Shown: positions 33,501 to 45,296, counted from the first letter of the stretch. The stretch is 64,000 nucleotides of DNA from Adiantum capillus-veneris (GCA_014529385.2 CM043968.1:4820001-4884000), one strand, 5' to 3'. The notes: generated from the sequence alone by a model not told the origin. Numbers and translations: made by a program.

Positions 33501-34471
33501 ATGGCCAAGCTAAGGTCTGAGGCACGGGGGAAAGGGAAGCAACCTGTGACGAACACTGAAGGCTGTAATGTTGGCTCGTCGAAACTGAAGAAACCGGAGG
33601 CGAGAGTAATGGAAGTGAGTGTCACCATATCTGTTGGTGGTGGTGATGTAGACGTAGGGCTATTGGGGTGCATGCGCTTGTTTCTTGAAATAGAAACATT
33701 AGCGGGACTATGTGCATTGGAGAGAGGAGGAACGCTATTGCACCTTCATCTACAGATGGTTATCCGTATTTGGGCGACCTCGTTGATTGCAGTCAATATG
33801 AAGATAAAAGTGTACTTAGTTGGGCTAAGTCGGCACCTGCAGGCGCAATGGTTTTGTGTCATGGCCTAAAGCAACACAAGATGCATACGTTTGAGGGCAT
33901 GGTAGGGTATTGTTTAAAAGACCAAGATGAACCACACTTTCAAAAGGTTGTCCACAATATAACTAGTAATGATGTGAATGCCGGTGTAGAACTGTATAGC
34001 TTATATGGTGCTGATGAATTGAAGAATAGGGTTTGCCTAACACCGACAAACATCTTTCATAGAGCCCTAATGTATTGGAAATTTAAGCTTCGACATCCAG
34101 CAGGCAACGACTTTCTGTCTACACTACATATAATGGTGAAGAGTGGGAACTACTACCCATCATCATGCTGGATAACTCCTTATCAGGGCCGTGGAATGCA
34201 TCTTCCGAAAATCAAAGCATTGTGGAGGTGTATGATATACCCATCCACAGCAACGTATGAAGACATTTTGAATATTTTTGTCAATGATGATGTCTATGCG
34301 AACACACAATCTCGTGCAGAGTGGTTCAACTCACGTTGGCAAGAGACACAAAGGTATGCTTATGATAGTTTAAGTAGGATTGTATTTGTTGTCGAGTTTT
34401 TGACCATGGTTGCGTCTTTTGAAGTCCACCGAGAACTGTTGTCAATGATTTTGATGTTGAACCTGCCATAA
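33501..34471 (+). pseudogene. HUH-endonuclease (Rep-like) protein remnant, frameshifted
   Basis: Starting at ATG 33501 one frame gives MAKLRSEARGKGKQP, VMEVSVTISVGGGDVDVG, FLEIETLAGLCALERGG and LLHLHLQMVIRI. HLHLQ (33741-33755) is a His-hydrophobic-His (HUH) motif. Near 33810-33840 the frame shifts; the second frame (to 34471) gives APAGAMVLCHGLKQHKMHTFEGMVGYCLKDQDE, with Tyr 33908-33910 and Lys as in Rep motif III, then HNITSNDVNAGVELYSLYG and YYPSSCWITPYQGRGMHLPKIKALWR. This order fits rolling-circle initiators that nick and join single-stranded DNA. It resembles, from memory, the algal/plant transposon proteins called Replitrons; that family name is inference. A domesticated host gene is the alternative. 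Confidence 0.6.
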
Positions 34472-34630
34472 GAGATCCAGAAATAGGAGATGATTTCATT
34501 CCACTGGTACACTGTGTCGACATAAGGACAGTTGCATATTCTGGTCTGTTTGCTAGCAATAAGATTGTTAGTTTTTACTCTAACCAAAAAATATAAACTG
34601 ATCACCATTTCTTTTTGTTGCAGTGTTCAG

Positions 34631-34999
34631 ATGGATGAAGAAGACGAAAACCGGATGGTTCAGCTGAGCGAGACACAACCTGATGACTCTTTTTCTATGG
34701 TAGAAGATGCACGTATTGATAGGATAGAGGATGCTCTTGCTGCAATTTTGAAAGAATTAGTTGGAGACCAAACTAGAAACACCCGTGCATTGCGGTCAGA
34801 GCTTATTGAAGCGATACGTAATTCGAGGGACACCATCGAGGAATATGCAATCAACGTTGCAGACATACAAGTAACAAAGTTGGAAGAGCAGATTTTCTCG
34901 TTGGGAAAAGAACTAATGGCTCTGAAAGCGCAAGTCAACCGCCTTAATGCGATACTATGTAGGTTTTCAAATATGCTGAATCGCAGCCAGAATGCGTGA
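34631..34999 (+). CDS. Coiled-coil exon downstream of the Rep-like gene
   Basis: 122 residues from ATG 34631. An acidic start (MDEEDENRMVQLSETQPDD) leads into long amphipathic helices: IDRIEDALAAILKELVGD, ALRSELIEAIRNSRDTIEE and TKLEEQIFSLGKELMALKA, with heptad-like Leu/Ile spacing. Just before it is TTTCTTTTTGTTGCAG (ends 34624), a good 3' splice site, so it may be a further exon of the Rep-like gene rather than a separate one. A similar layout (acceptor, then coiled coil) is seen at 61390-61660. No catalytic motif is visible. Confidence 0.5.
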   Translation: MDEEDENRMVQLSETQPDDSFSMVEDARIDRIEDALAAILKELVGDQTRNTRALRSELIEAIRNSRDTIEEYAINVADIQVTKLEEQIFSLGKELMALKAQVNRLNAILCRFSNMLNRSQNA

Positions 35000-35139
35000 T
35001 AAATTTTGGACATGCAATTCGAAGTCCTGCCACTTTGTAATAATGTAAATAGAGCTAGTTCGACCTGTGACATGTTTTCGGCACTGTCACTAAACAAATA
35101 GAAAATTTGAAGAGGAAGACGAGGCCTCCAAGTGGAGTA

Positions 35140-35860
35140 CCTAAATATTCATAACGGAAAACATGTCCATGTGTAGCGTCGAGCCGATGTTCACCAATGA
35201 GATCCATCGATGAAAAGCCGACGGCCCTGAAACTGAATCATGGAGTCCCCGTGCGAGGGAGACTCCCCCGATACCTCCATATTGTGAAGTGGAGGGGGCA
35301 CTCCCATTACCGGGTGCTCTCGTACCCACTCACGCATCTGTAGTAGCCAAACGGTAAGTTGAGGAGAAACGTTTAGGTCAGGACTATTCCCCATCATCCA
35401 TTGTCCCCATACAAGGTCCATTGTGCACCCCGTGTCACCGAGCCGTGGTTTGTCAAGATCGGGTGGTCACATCCCACCGCCACCATGGAGACCCCCGCTC
35501 GAGCGGAGTCTAACACCCTTATAGTTGCACACAATTCCGTGCAGGCCGGCAAACCCCCCAAGCACCGTGGCAACCCGGATAGAAATCCCACCCGTGAACC
35601 CCACGGTCCAAGGTGCTTGAACCGCACAGCCAGGCATGAACCCCGCGGTCCCAAAAAACCCCACGGTGCCCATAAACTCCGTGGTCCCGAGAAACCACAG
35701 GGCCCGGGCCAACCCCACGGGCCGGCAAACAAGGGAAACACCCTTGTTAGGGGAAGGCCAAGGGAAAGTTTTCCATGAGAGGATGCAAGGGCCGATGGCA
35801 CGAATGACACGTTCTCTGATGACATTCGATGCCACAACGGGATGGCCCGGTGTGGGGGCA
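35140..35860. repeat. GC-rich sequence with short CCCCACGGT-type repeats
   Basis: From 35590 to 35725 the phrase AACCCCACGGTCC or AACCCCGCGGTCC recurs at about 30-bp spacing with variation. The rest is GC-rich unique sequence. Open frames on both strands are long because of composition; none has a recognisable domain. Confidence 0.55.
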
Positions 35861-35929
35861 AGGGCCGTTGACAGGCCGTGCTCGACGGAACCACAAGCGA
35901 CTCCACCACGGCGTGGCCTGTAGTGCCGA

Positions 35930-36803
35930 CGAGGCCGATGGTGTGCATGGACGCATTGACGCGACGGCGCGGGCCGACGAATGCAATGAAGGAGCCCATA
36001 CCACCGACAGTGTCCTCGGGACGCATTGGTGGGACGGTGTGTGCTGACGAGTGCGATAAAGGAGCCACCCGCGAGCAACGGGGCTGTGACGTGGCCGAGA
36101 AACATCGACGGGGCCAATGTTGTGCATGGACGAGTTGAGGAGACTGCACAGGCCGACGGTGCGGTGAAGGAGCCACCAGTGACTCCTCCGTGACGTGGTC
36201 GGTAGCGCCGATGGGACCGACGGTGTGCATGGACGCATTGACGGGACGGGGCCGTGACCTGGCTGATAGTGTTGACGGGGCCGATGGTGTGCATGGACGA
36301 GTTGACGGGATGGCGCAGGCCGACGGGTGCGGTGAAGTCATAGCCATCGACGACTCCTCCGTGACGTGGCCGGTAGTGCCGATGGGGCTGACGGAGTGCA
36401 TGGATGCGTTGCGAGGACTAGGCCGTGACATGGAGGGTAGCGTCGACGGGGCCGACAATGTGCATGGACAAGTTGACGGGACAGCACGGGCCAACAGGTA
36501 CGATGAAGGAGCCACCGGCGACTCCTCCATGATGTGGCCGGTAGTGCCAACAGGGCTGACAGTGTGCATGGACGCGTTGACGGGACGGGTGCGGTGAAGG
36601 AGCCAACGACGACCCCTTCGTGACGTGGCCACTAGTGCCGATGGTGTGCATGCATTCGTTGATGAGACGGGGTCGTGACGTGGCCGATAGCATCGAGGGG
36701 TCCATCGGTGTGCATGGATGAGTTGAGAGGATGGTGCAAGCCGACGGGTACAGTGAAGGAGCCACTGGCAACTCCTCCATGATGTGACCGATAGCACCGA
36801 TGG
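35930..36803. repeat. GC-rich higher-order tandem repeat joined to 18S fragment
   Basis: The subunit GTGCATGGACGNGTTGACGGGA occurs at about 35945, 36121, 36227, 36289, 36398, 36460, 36564, 36646 and 36711. In the middle, spacings alternate about 62 and 109 bp, giving a higher-order period near 170 bp. Other shared phrases are GGAGCCACCGGCGACTCCTCC and GACGTGGCCGGTAGTGCCGA. A 467-codon minus-strand open frame across the array reads as repetitive low-complexity peptide and is not believed to be a gene. The array ends at 36803, exactly where 18S-like sequence begins. Confidence 0.8.
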
Positions 36804-37430
36804 GATCCAACTACGGGCTTTTTAACTTCAACAACTTAAATATACGCTATTGGAGGTGGAATTACTGTGGTTGTGGCAGCGGACTTTCCCTCCGATGGAT
36901 CCTTGTTCAGGGATTTAGATTGTATTCATTCCAATTACCAGACTTGAAAAAGCCGAGTATTGTTATTTATTGTCACGACCTCCCCATGTCGGGATTGGGT
37001 AACTGCACGCCTGTTGCCTTCCTTGGATGTGGTGGTCGTTTCTTAGGCTCCCTCTTCGGAATCGGACCCTAATTCTCTGTCACTCGTCACCACCACGATA
37101 GGCCTGTATCCTACCATTGAAAGTTGATAGGGTAGAATTTTGAATGAAGCATCGCCAACGCCAAGGCCGTGTATCATGATTCACCACATTACCTGGCAAG
37201 CTTGCATCGGCCTTTTATCTGATAAATGCATCCCTTCCAGAAGTCGAGACTTGGTGCACATATTAGCTTTGGAATTACTACGTTTATCGGAGTAGCAAGG
37301 TGCCATCAAAGAAACTATGACTGATTTAATGAGCCATTTGCAGTTTCATAGTACAAAAGAGTTTATACTCACACATGCATGGCTTAACATTTGAGACAAT
37401 CATATGACTGATGGCACGATCAACCAAGTA
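36804..37430 (-). pseudogene. Truncated 18S rRNA gene fragment (5' ~630 nt)
   Basis: The plus strand is the reverse complement of nuclear small-subunit rRNA: ATCCAACTACGGGCTTTTTA at the left end, GGATTTAGATTGTA, CATTCCAATTACCAGACT, TATTGTTATTTATTGTCAC, CTCCCTCTTCGGAATCG, CTTTTATCTGATAAATGCAT, CCCTTCCAGAAGTCG, ACTGATTTAATGAGCCATT, CACATGCATGGCTTAA. The rRNA 5' end (TACTTGGTTGATCGTGCCAT on the minus strand, against TACCTGGTTGATCCTGCCAG in functional genes) is at 37430. Many substitutions and a reshaped variable helix (about 37130-37205) in a normally invariant gene indicate a pseudogene. It is cut short at 36804 inside the 18S. Confidence 0.9.
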
Positions 37431-37960
37431 GCTATCCTTCGATCACACGAGCGGCCAATCACGGCCGCTTGTTCAGACATCGCCGCTCCTCAATGGTTTG
37501 GATGCGGGGGCAATTTTATCGACACAACAGCATCGGGGTTAACCCTAGACCCGGGTTAGGGGGAGGAAGGGGGATCGACCGCGGGGGGCCACGTCAAGGT
37601 CGCACGTGATCACACGGCTGATCCCACCCCACGTAGAAGGGCCGGCGGGCGCGACAGGGTGGGCCATTATGCGGTGGTGCATGCGTTCCACCCCCAGAGA
37701 GGCTCGTAGCCGAGGCCACGGCAAAGCAGGCACCGCCGCACAAAGTCCCTGTCCACCAAAAATATGACCCGCCAACGCCCGACCGTCCAACACCAGGCAA
37801 AGCCACTACACGATAGCATGCCATTCAACACGTACGCCTTGAGGCCGACAACAATGGGGGGAGGGGGTCTTGGGCACCTAACAACCGAAGGCCGGCTCAC
37901 ATTTCCGTAGACACGGCTCTGCCTCTGGACACTAGGCCGACGTCGCCACGGCACTTCTAA
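37431..37960 (-). other. Probable rDNA 5' external transcribed spacer remnant
   Basis: GC-rich sequence lying immediately upstream of the 18S 5' end on the minus strand and ending where the dispersed repeat begins. Position is the only evidence; spacer sequences are not recognisable across species. Confidence 0.4.
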
Positions 37961-38650
37961 AATGGTTGGGATGTAGCACAATCATGTTGTTCAACCCATC
38001 ATCCCAACCAAAAAGAGAGAAGAGCTCTCCGATCATGTGGCTAGAAGGAGGACTAAATACCGCTCCCTCCTAAGGTTGTTGCTGTGGTATTCCGCTTGTT
38101 GAATGGCTTGACCTGCTGTGTGTGTGTGTGTATGCGCGCGCGCACCTACCACTAAATCACTGAACTGATCCAGCCTCACATACTTGCAAGTCTTGACGCA
38201 ATTGCAGTTTGTTTTTAAACTTGGTGATGAAGTTGATAGGGGGGCTATGTTTGAAGCATCTCCTGCAGCAACTACCACAATTTTCCAGGCAAGTAATTTT
38301 CAACTTTGCAAACAAGAAAATCAATCTACAGCCTGCAAAATAAGTTGCAAGCAAAGCCTCTACTCGTGAAGTGCACGTCTTGACTGCTGACATAGCGAAA
38401 GAAAGCATGTACCTCTCATGATAAAAACCCCTCATTATTGAGAGAAAAGCTCCCAGAAGCAAATTAATTGCTGCATGTACATGATGTAGATGAAAATATT
38501 TTATGTGGACTTCACGACTAGATACAATGGCTCTCAAGCATTGAAAGGAGCAGCTCTCTTGTTTCCGCACCATGAGGGTCGCAGGCATTGAAGCTAAGAG
38601 AAATTCTAGGGAGAGAAGTAATGAGGATTGAGGAAATGCTACCCTACAAG
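37960..38650 (-). repeat. Dispersed 0.6-kb repeat, copy 2 (inverted)
   Basis: Minus-strand match to 18440-19070 from the AATTTCTCTTAGCTTCAATG block to the GAACAACATGATTGTGCTAC block and CATCCCAACCA end. A (CA)n/(GC)n tract at 38118-38145 replaces the (GA)n of copy 1. A 166-codon open frame on the minus strand (38657-38157) has hydrophobic and Cys-rich character but is not conserved as an open frame in copy 1. One end abuts the rDNA-like fragment. Confidence 0.75.
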
Positions 38651-38864
38651 GGGTCACTCTGAATAGATGAAGTTGTTTGGTGTAAAATCTTTTAGTAGTT
38701 TGAGGTGTGTCTTGACATAAATGAGAGATTTGAAGCTACATATAGTAGTTGGCAGGTAATTGTATCGCACTCTCAAGTTTCGACTTTCACACTATCCCCT
38801 TGGGTTGTGGTATTTATAAACCCTACTTTCCACCTCCTCCCCAATAACATGTACTAGTGCGGTC

Positions 38865-38912
<48 letters not shown>

Positions 38913-39130
38913 AAAAAACGCAGCCGTGTTTTGACCTAGTAGACATCAATTCACTCTTTTGATCATAACTTCTTCATCCGAACTCTGATTTGGGTGATCT
39001 ATAGCTTCAATTGAAGAGCACAAATCCCTCTATGCATTGATGTAAAGACAAAAAATTTCAGAGTTATGAAAGGCATTTCTATAGCGGCATTTTCAAAGTA
39101 AACAGCTTCAAGAAAATTGACTCTCATCTC
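38651..39130. other. Stretch with (TC)n, no gene
   Basis: Contains (TC)n at 38869-38909. The part at 38930-39130 (CATAACTTCTTCATCCGAAC and so on) looks like the leader of a retroelement, but no LTR or primer site is seen. Confidence 0.4.
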
Positions 39131-39144
39131 TTATTTTACAGACA

Positions 39145-39351
39145 ATGTCTTCTGAGGGTTCTTCTTCTTCAACAAGGTCCACAACCATTGTGAAAAATGA
39201 TCCAAAATCTCCTAAGTGTGGAGATAACAACACAACCACCCAACCAATGACATCGAAAACCATGATCATGGCATACTTGGTATCATTGCAAGAGACCGTA
39301 AACAAACAAGGCGAAGACTTACGGGCATTTGCAATGGAGAATGACACATAA
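39145..39351 (+). CDS. Short Ser/Thr-rich frame, possibly retroelement gag start
   Basis: 69 codons beginning MSSEGSSSSTRSTTIVKND, then MTSKTMIMAYLVSLQETVNKQGEDLRAFAMEND and a stop. The style (polar start followed by a short helix LVSLQETVNKQGEDL) resembles the start of some plant retroelement Gag proteins, and the upstream sequence resembles a leader, but there is no pol, LTR or primer site nearby. It could equally be an unrelated frame. Confidence 0.25.
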   Translation: MSSEGSSSSTRSTTIVKNDPKSPKCGDNNTTTQPMTSKTMIMAYLVSLQETVNKQGEDLRAFAMENDT

Positions 39352-39596
39352 CGAATTCCAAAGACCGAGCAAGATTTGTCGAGCAAACCAAAAATCAAGC
39401 AAAACCAGCCAATGCAAGAGGATAGCATATATAGCACTATCAACTCTTGATACATTTTGACAACACTTAATTTCATGTGACATTTCATAAAGTTAGCAAG
39501 CAATATAAAATTTGCTCATTATATTTCTCTACATTTGAAGGCATCTGCATATATGCAAGAAAAACCAAATTTTCTTATAGGTGTACACATTCCATG

Positions 39597-39598
<2 letters not shown>

Positions 39599-39672
<74 letters not shown>
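39599..39672. repeat. (TC)n(AC)n microsatellite left of LINE tail copy 3
   Basis: About 34 bp of TC followed by about 40 bp of AC. Confidence 0.95.
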
Positions 39673-39677
<5 letters not shown>

Positions 39678-39776
39678 AGCATTGAGCGTCATTAGTAATC
39701 AGCTCTGTACTCTCACATGATATGTTTCTTTTGGTCCCATAGGTTGTATTTGACCTTTGAGAACGATAAACAAATA

Positions 39777-39848
<72 letters not shown>
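39673..39848 (+). mobile_element. LINE 3'-end fragment (copy 3) with (TC)n(AC)n tail
   Basis: TTTGGTCCCATAGGTTGTAT, TTGACCTTTGAGAACGATAA precede a (TC)n(AC)n tract (39779-39848). The same terminal block precedes the (CT)n tails of the LINE copies ending at 49431 and 49900. Upstream similarity (ATTGAGCGTCATTAGTAATC against ATTGAGAGTCACTCATCAGC) extends back to the microsatellite at 39672, so this is a 5'-truncated copy of only about 105 bp, bracketed by microsatellites. Confidence 0.7.
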
Positions 39849-39850
<2 letters not shown>

Positions 39851-40009
39851 CAACATATTTTCCCTTATAGCAAATTTTCAATATTTGGCTAGATGGGCCA
39901 ATGGGGGTTTCCAGTTAACTACAGCTAGGGGTTGCCAATTAACTACAACACCTGCCCATGCGAAACATCTCTTATATCAAACCTCTTATATCATCTTTTG
40001 AAAGGCATA

Positions 40010-40303
40010 AACCCCTTCTAATCACTCCATGGGGACCCGGATTGATTTGGGGGCTTTTAAGATCCCCCATTTTTGAAGCAAGTATGTGGCTACAAATTTT
40101 AATTTTGGTTTAATTGAGAAGAATCTCGTGAGATGCTATCTGGTAAAGCAAGGGACCCTTAAATGGGGGAGGGGAAAAATAAGGGCTAGTTGACAGTTGA
40201 GGAAATGAGTAGGGCAGGTGGCAGACAAGGTCATGAGCAAGCAGGCAAGGGACAAGGTGAGGAACCAGGCCACAAGGAGGCAACAAAGAAGTCGAATGAC
40301 TCC

Positions 40304-40337
<34 letters not shown>

Positions 40338-41440
40338 GAGTGCAAGTAGGACTCTGCGCTTTTATAGTTTTTTTTTGCACGCCACTAATAGCTTTATGAT
40401 AATATGAAGAGAAGCTGCAACTCTCTCATTTGTACTACTTTCAAAAAATAGCATCCTAATAGCTTTACGATAATATAAAGAGAAGCCTCAACCTTGGGTT
40501 TGTATTACTTTAAAAAATAGCATCCTAATGTCTCCCATCGCAGAGAGCTACGTTGTGAGCTCAAGCTCCCTGAACCAGATGGGTGCAAAGCAAGCCCGAG
40601 GCAGGGGGGTTTCCTTTTGGAATATCTGTATTCTAAGAGAATCTGGGAGGCTAAGTAATTGAGTTTTGGCAAAATAGATGGAGTATGTCTGTTCCAAGTA
40701 GTAGAATACACCGGAGAGGAAGATTATATTATGTAGGATTCCTCTTAACAACGTGCTAATGTATGAAGTGGACGCCCTACTGACCTCCTAGACATATTGA
40801 CACATCTTTTAAAAAACTCATTTCTTTTTTAGATTCCCCCTTTCTTGGACAACCATATCTTAGCAGCTCCTAGTGCAGCCCTATTGCAATAACTTCGAAT
40901 GCCCTTTTCTATTTTTCTCATGACATCTTGTACTTTCAGTTGCCTCTAATGATCCCTCTCGGACCAGAATCCCCAAGCCACTATCTCTCCCATTGTGCAC
41001 AACAACTGCCCGCCGTAACCCGTTGCCCCTGTCACACCCTCGGATTCAACCCCTGACTAGTGACCACAAACATAATTAGCCCTTTTGACCCCGTCGACTT
41101 CACCCCTGGATACGTCATCACCTGGTGCCATGTAGCTCGTTAGTCATGCTTGTGCCGTGGGGTAGTGCCATTGTGTGCCTTGCACCTCCATTGCCTTACA
41201 ACAATCCCATGCCTAGAGATTCGATGACCTTGACACACCTCCCTCCATGAGTTATCTCACCTTGCAATGTCTTGCTTAAGGCCACCTACCTTTGAGGTGA
41301 AAGCAGTCAAAGGCCTTCCATTTACATTTGGTGAGAACATCATAGAGCTTTTGATCTCGATCTGCCACCATTGTGTGCACAAAAATATCTTTTGAGAACA
41401 CAAAATCCCTTCAAATCAGTGCGCGGCGACGCGGATTGAT

Positions 41441-41480
<40 letters not shown>

Positions 41481-41630
41481 TTAGATCCCAACATAAGTCG
41501 GTGTAGTTCTTTTGATTGGAATCTAGGGAGGCGAGGAGATGGCACGTTGCAAGTGAGGGAAAGAAAGACAACACACCCAAAACCCCTTCAAATCAGTCCG
41601 CGGCGACGCGGATTGACTTGGGGGATTACG
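40010..41630. repeat. Three copies of a GC-hairpin repeat; poly-G run
   Basis: AACCCCTTCAAATCAGTCCG followed by CGGCGACGCGGATTGACTTG (41581-41622) recurs at 41386-41440, and a diverged form is at 40010-40062. The block can fold: AATCAGTCCGCG with CGCGGATTGACTT around GCGA. The middle copy is followed by about 36 G (41443-41478). A further local duplication of about 75 bp (TAATAGCTTTATGATAATAT) lies at 40386-40530. The rest of 40063-41380 shows no gene. Confidence 0.6.
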
Positions 41631-42646
41631 AGGTGGTATAGGCTATTAGCAGTTGCTCTCTTTTGTTCAGTAGAAGTGCTATTTTCTCTGTGTTTTCTAT
41701 CGAGAAAATGAGGTAGGACGACCTGTTGTACACGAGGACAGAGGAGGGTGTGATGTGCATTTTCAGCCAAGTAAGCAAGGCAAGACGATCGACTGCACAC
41801 CAAGGCAAAGGGGGTGTTGTGTGCCTCTTTCTGTCTGTCAAGCAAGGCGGGCGCATGGCGAGAGAGGGGGTTGGCCATAGGTGGAGAGAGAGAGAGAGAT
41901 GCAATTCTCTATTCAGGGCTGAGAGAGAGACCTTCTTATAATAACATAAGCAACCAGTTGAATGGAAGCAGCTTGCACGCTAGTATTTTCAAGATCTTCT
42001 TCAAGGAAATGTTGTGTGTATGAAATTGGATGATTATTTATTCGATTTACTCGTGTGATTGGAGTCAATCAAACTAATTGGAGCAGGTAGATGAAAAAAG
42101 TTTAGGCCTTTTTTGCTAGGAGTCCCATATCTGAGGCCTTTCCCTTTTTGGGTCAAAGTAGACCACTAGCTTTTGCATCGCAGTCGCGATGAAATTTGGT
42201 TTTAGGAGAAAGAGATTAGTGGACAGTTGGGACTGCTTGGAAACTTGATCAAGTTGTAGTCTTTTGTGGGATACTTCAAACAATTCGATATCCTTTCTGC
42301 TGCATTTGGACACCTTTTTGGCCATCTTGATTGACATGATCGTTAGCAGTCTCTTCTCAATTAGAGTCCATCATTGTTGTCTCATGGATGGACTCGGCAA
42401 AATGATGATAGTTCATTGCTATCAAAATCTTTGTTGCTGATTGACAGACCTACATATAAATATGCTTATGAATTATTTGCTAGCATGGTATCTTGCTTGG
42501 GCAAAGAGATGGGCATCAAGGACTACTCTTGCACACACGAGTCCCTAGCCATGAGTGTAAGGTGCAGCAGGGTATGATAAATGATGAGGACTTTGCTATG
42601 AATCTGGATAGGGGTTATAAGTTGTTCATTACTTTGTTTTCTCAAA

Positions 42647-42696
<50 letters not shown>

Positions 42697-43675
42697 ATCC
42701 TTGTTGGCAACAGGGCTAGATGCGATGGCCGAGGGGACAGTGTTTTCACAGAAGGGAAGATCGCGACATGCTTCAGATTGGGAGATTGAACTTCAAGGCA
42801 AATTAATGGCCTTTTTGAGACCACTCGCACTAGGAATTAGAAACTATGTACATGTCAATTAAATTATTGATGAGATCAAGTATGAGGCCAACCAGCTGGC
42901 GGCATGGCGTGACAAAAGACACGACCAATGCTACTGGCCCACAGACACAGACTTGGAGGGGGGGCAGGGAGGGTGGGGGATCCTAAGAGAAAAGTAGGGG
43001 AGAGGATGCAAAACCTTTGAGAATATTAAGGTATCTTGTGACTTTTAAGGAGAAGTGAGAAACATGGAAAAATAGGGTGGTATAATTTTGTTTGATTGGC
43101 GCGGACCTGGACTAGCAAAGCGGGTGAAAATGGGGAACAAAAGAAAATTTAAAGGGTTCCTCATGTGGCACATGCAACTTGCAAATGAGCACACGAACAA
43201 GCAGATGTCGGGGAAGTGCTAACCCTTAACATTTTTAGTAACCAATGGCAAAAAGGAGAGCGTTGGAAATATCCCGATTTTTAGTAAAAACTTCAAGGCT
43301 TTTACCAATTTTTACACGTCTTCCAAATTCAGTCGGTTTCCATCAAGGTGACCATCCAAACTAACCGTGAATTTTCATTTTTTGTCCTTTAAAACTACAC
43401 TAAAGGTTGGTTTTCCATGAACAGTGCGTCAAGGCATGTAGGAAGGAGACTACATGGGAGAAAGTATGTAGGAGGAAACCAAATAGCTAGTGGGTTACGA
43501 CCATGCGGTTGTAGGAGGGCTTAGCATCTAGGGAGAATAGATGAGATTTTTTGAAAATATTATATCATGACTCAAATGACAAGCATGCCAGGTTGTCTGG
43601 CTTCTATGGTGCAAATCATGTCGTCTCTCTCTGTAATTCTTGTGTGCATGACCTAGTACCAACAGCCTCTCTCCT

Positions 43676-43737
<62 letters not shown>

Positions 43738-44018
43738 CGCGCGCGCGCATGTTTGTCTATAGCAGTAGATGTAGCGACCGTGGAGATGATGATGACAAGG
43801 TGTTGTGCTAGAGTAGATCATCCTGAAGGTGACGGTGATTAGATGACGAGCGGGATGGGAGACAATTCATTCTACTTGTGATGTTGAGGAGTGGCATCAA
43901 TCAACAGAGCAGGTAGTGGAAGTGGGGGTACAAACATTTTTGAGGTGCTTCTATCACTAAGAATCTACGAAGATGCTTGCAGGTCGCCCAAGGAAAAAAG
44001 CTAGAGGATGGCACACGG

Positions 44019-44067
<49 letters not shown>

Positions 44068-45137
44068 AAGGGAGGGAGATGTCATCTATCATGGTGAGGT
44101 GAAAGAGAGAGAGATGGATTTTTTTATCATGGTCTACATTGACTTCCTCTTTCTATTTCATTGATGCTCTATGGCTTATGGCTCTTTGGTTTGTGCTTGG
44201 TCGGTTGAATAAGGCAATTCTACTTAGTCTGTCGCAATGATGCGATTGTGAGATGGTTGTTGCCTTCGGACTACATGTTGTCCTCCTATGCAGGAGCAGT
44301 AATGCATGGCACATATAGGACTGAAGCATGTGTATAATGGTGCAAGTAGGGTTGCACAACGATGGAACAAAAAGGGTAGAGATCTGTACCAAGACGACAA
44401 TGGCGAGGGGGGGATTTGCAAATGTGATGATGGCATTGTGAGTATATCTTTTATCTTTGAATTCCTAGATTTTCTTGGAATATCTAGGGAAAATTGATTG
44501 GATGTTAATGAAATGGACCCGTTACTAGTTTGATTAAAGGTAAAGCTATTGACCCACACAATTCAGCATTTAAAAATATATGTCCTTTTTGTTATTGTTA
44601 GAGCCTTCCCCCATAGGCTATTAGTATTAAGGACCCTTATCTATGCATAACTGTCAGCAATTAGTGAGCTTGCATGATGCACTCACAACTACCACCTACA
44701 ACCATCAAAAGGGCCTTTTGTAACTGAGGGGGGTTGTGAAAGCACCCCAGAAAAATGGTCACATTAGTTTTCCACTTAATGTTGTTTCTCAAGAGTGTAT
44801 AAAGCACCTCTATTGTAGGTTGAGGGCCCTCCAAATCAGCATTTAGAGGGCTTATGGGAGATCCCTCTTAATCAAACTCTCTCCAACAAGCATCAACACA
44901 CCCAAAATATTTACTCCAAAGTGGTAAGTGACTAACGATTATCAATAGTTGCACATGCACAAGGACTACTCTTGTCTCATGTCTTATAGAAGCACCTATC
45001 TTGGCATCAATCTAATGCGTCCTAGTTTTTTTTATCCTTTATAAAACAAAGATATTCTCAAAATATCTCCAAATGTCTAATATATGTTCTTGATATATAT
45101 GTATTTATTTATTTATTTATTTATATTTATATCCATC

Positions 45138-45141
<4 letters not shown>
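41631..45141. other. Gene-poor stretch with several GA/CT tracts
   Basis: Contains (GA)n at 42650-42693, (TC)n followed by (GC)n at 43680-43749, and (GA)n at 44024-44061. Short open frames have no recognisable domain. AT-rich and unremarkable between the tracts. Confidence 0.5.
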
Positions 45142-45190
<49 letters not shown>

Positions 45191-45212
45191 TGTGTGTGTG
45201 TGTGTGTGTGTG
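45142..45212. repeat. (CT)n(TG)n microsatellite at the LINE 5' boundary
   Basis: About 47 bp of CT (45142-45188) and about 24 bp of TG lead directly into the LINE. Confidence 0.95.
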
Positions 45213-45296
45213 AAGTGAAGGTCTTGCTTGGTTTTTCAATTTGTTAGGAACACCTCGCTCGGTGAATGGTAACACTCTGGCACACTAAGGGTACTT

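Noticed and set aside
35394-36797. 467-codon minus-strand open frame
   Set aside because: It lies in the GC-rich tandem array; the peptide is a repetitive Pro/Ser/Arg/His mixture, and other frames are also open, so it reflects composition.
38856-38875. CTAGT with GC-rich neighbour as the 3' end of the minus-strand Helitron
   Set aside because: There is no hairpin of the required form and the distance to 50086 is too great to accept without more evidence.
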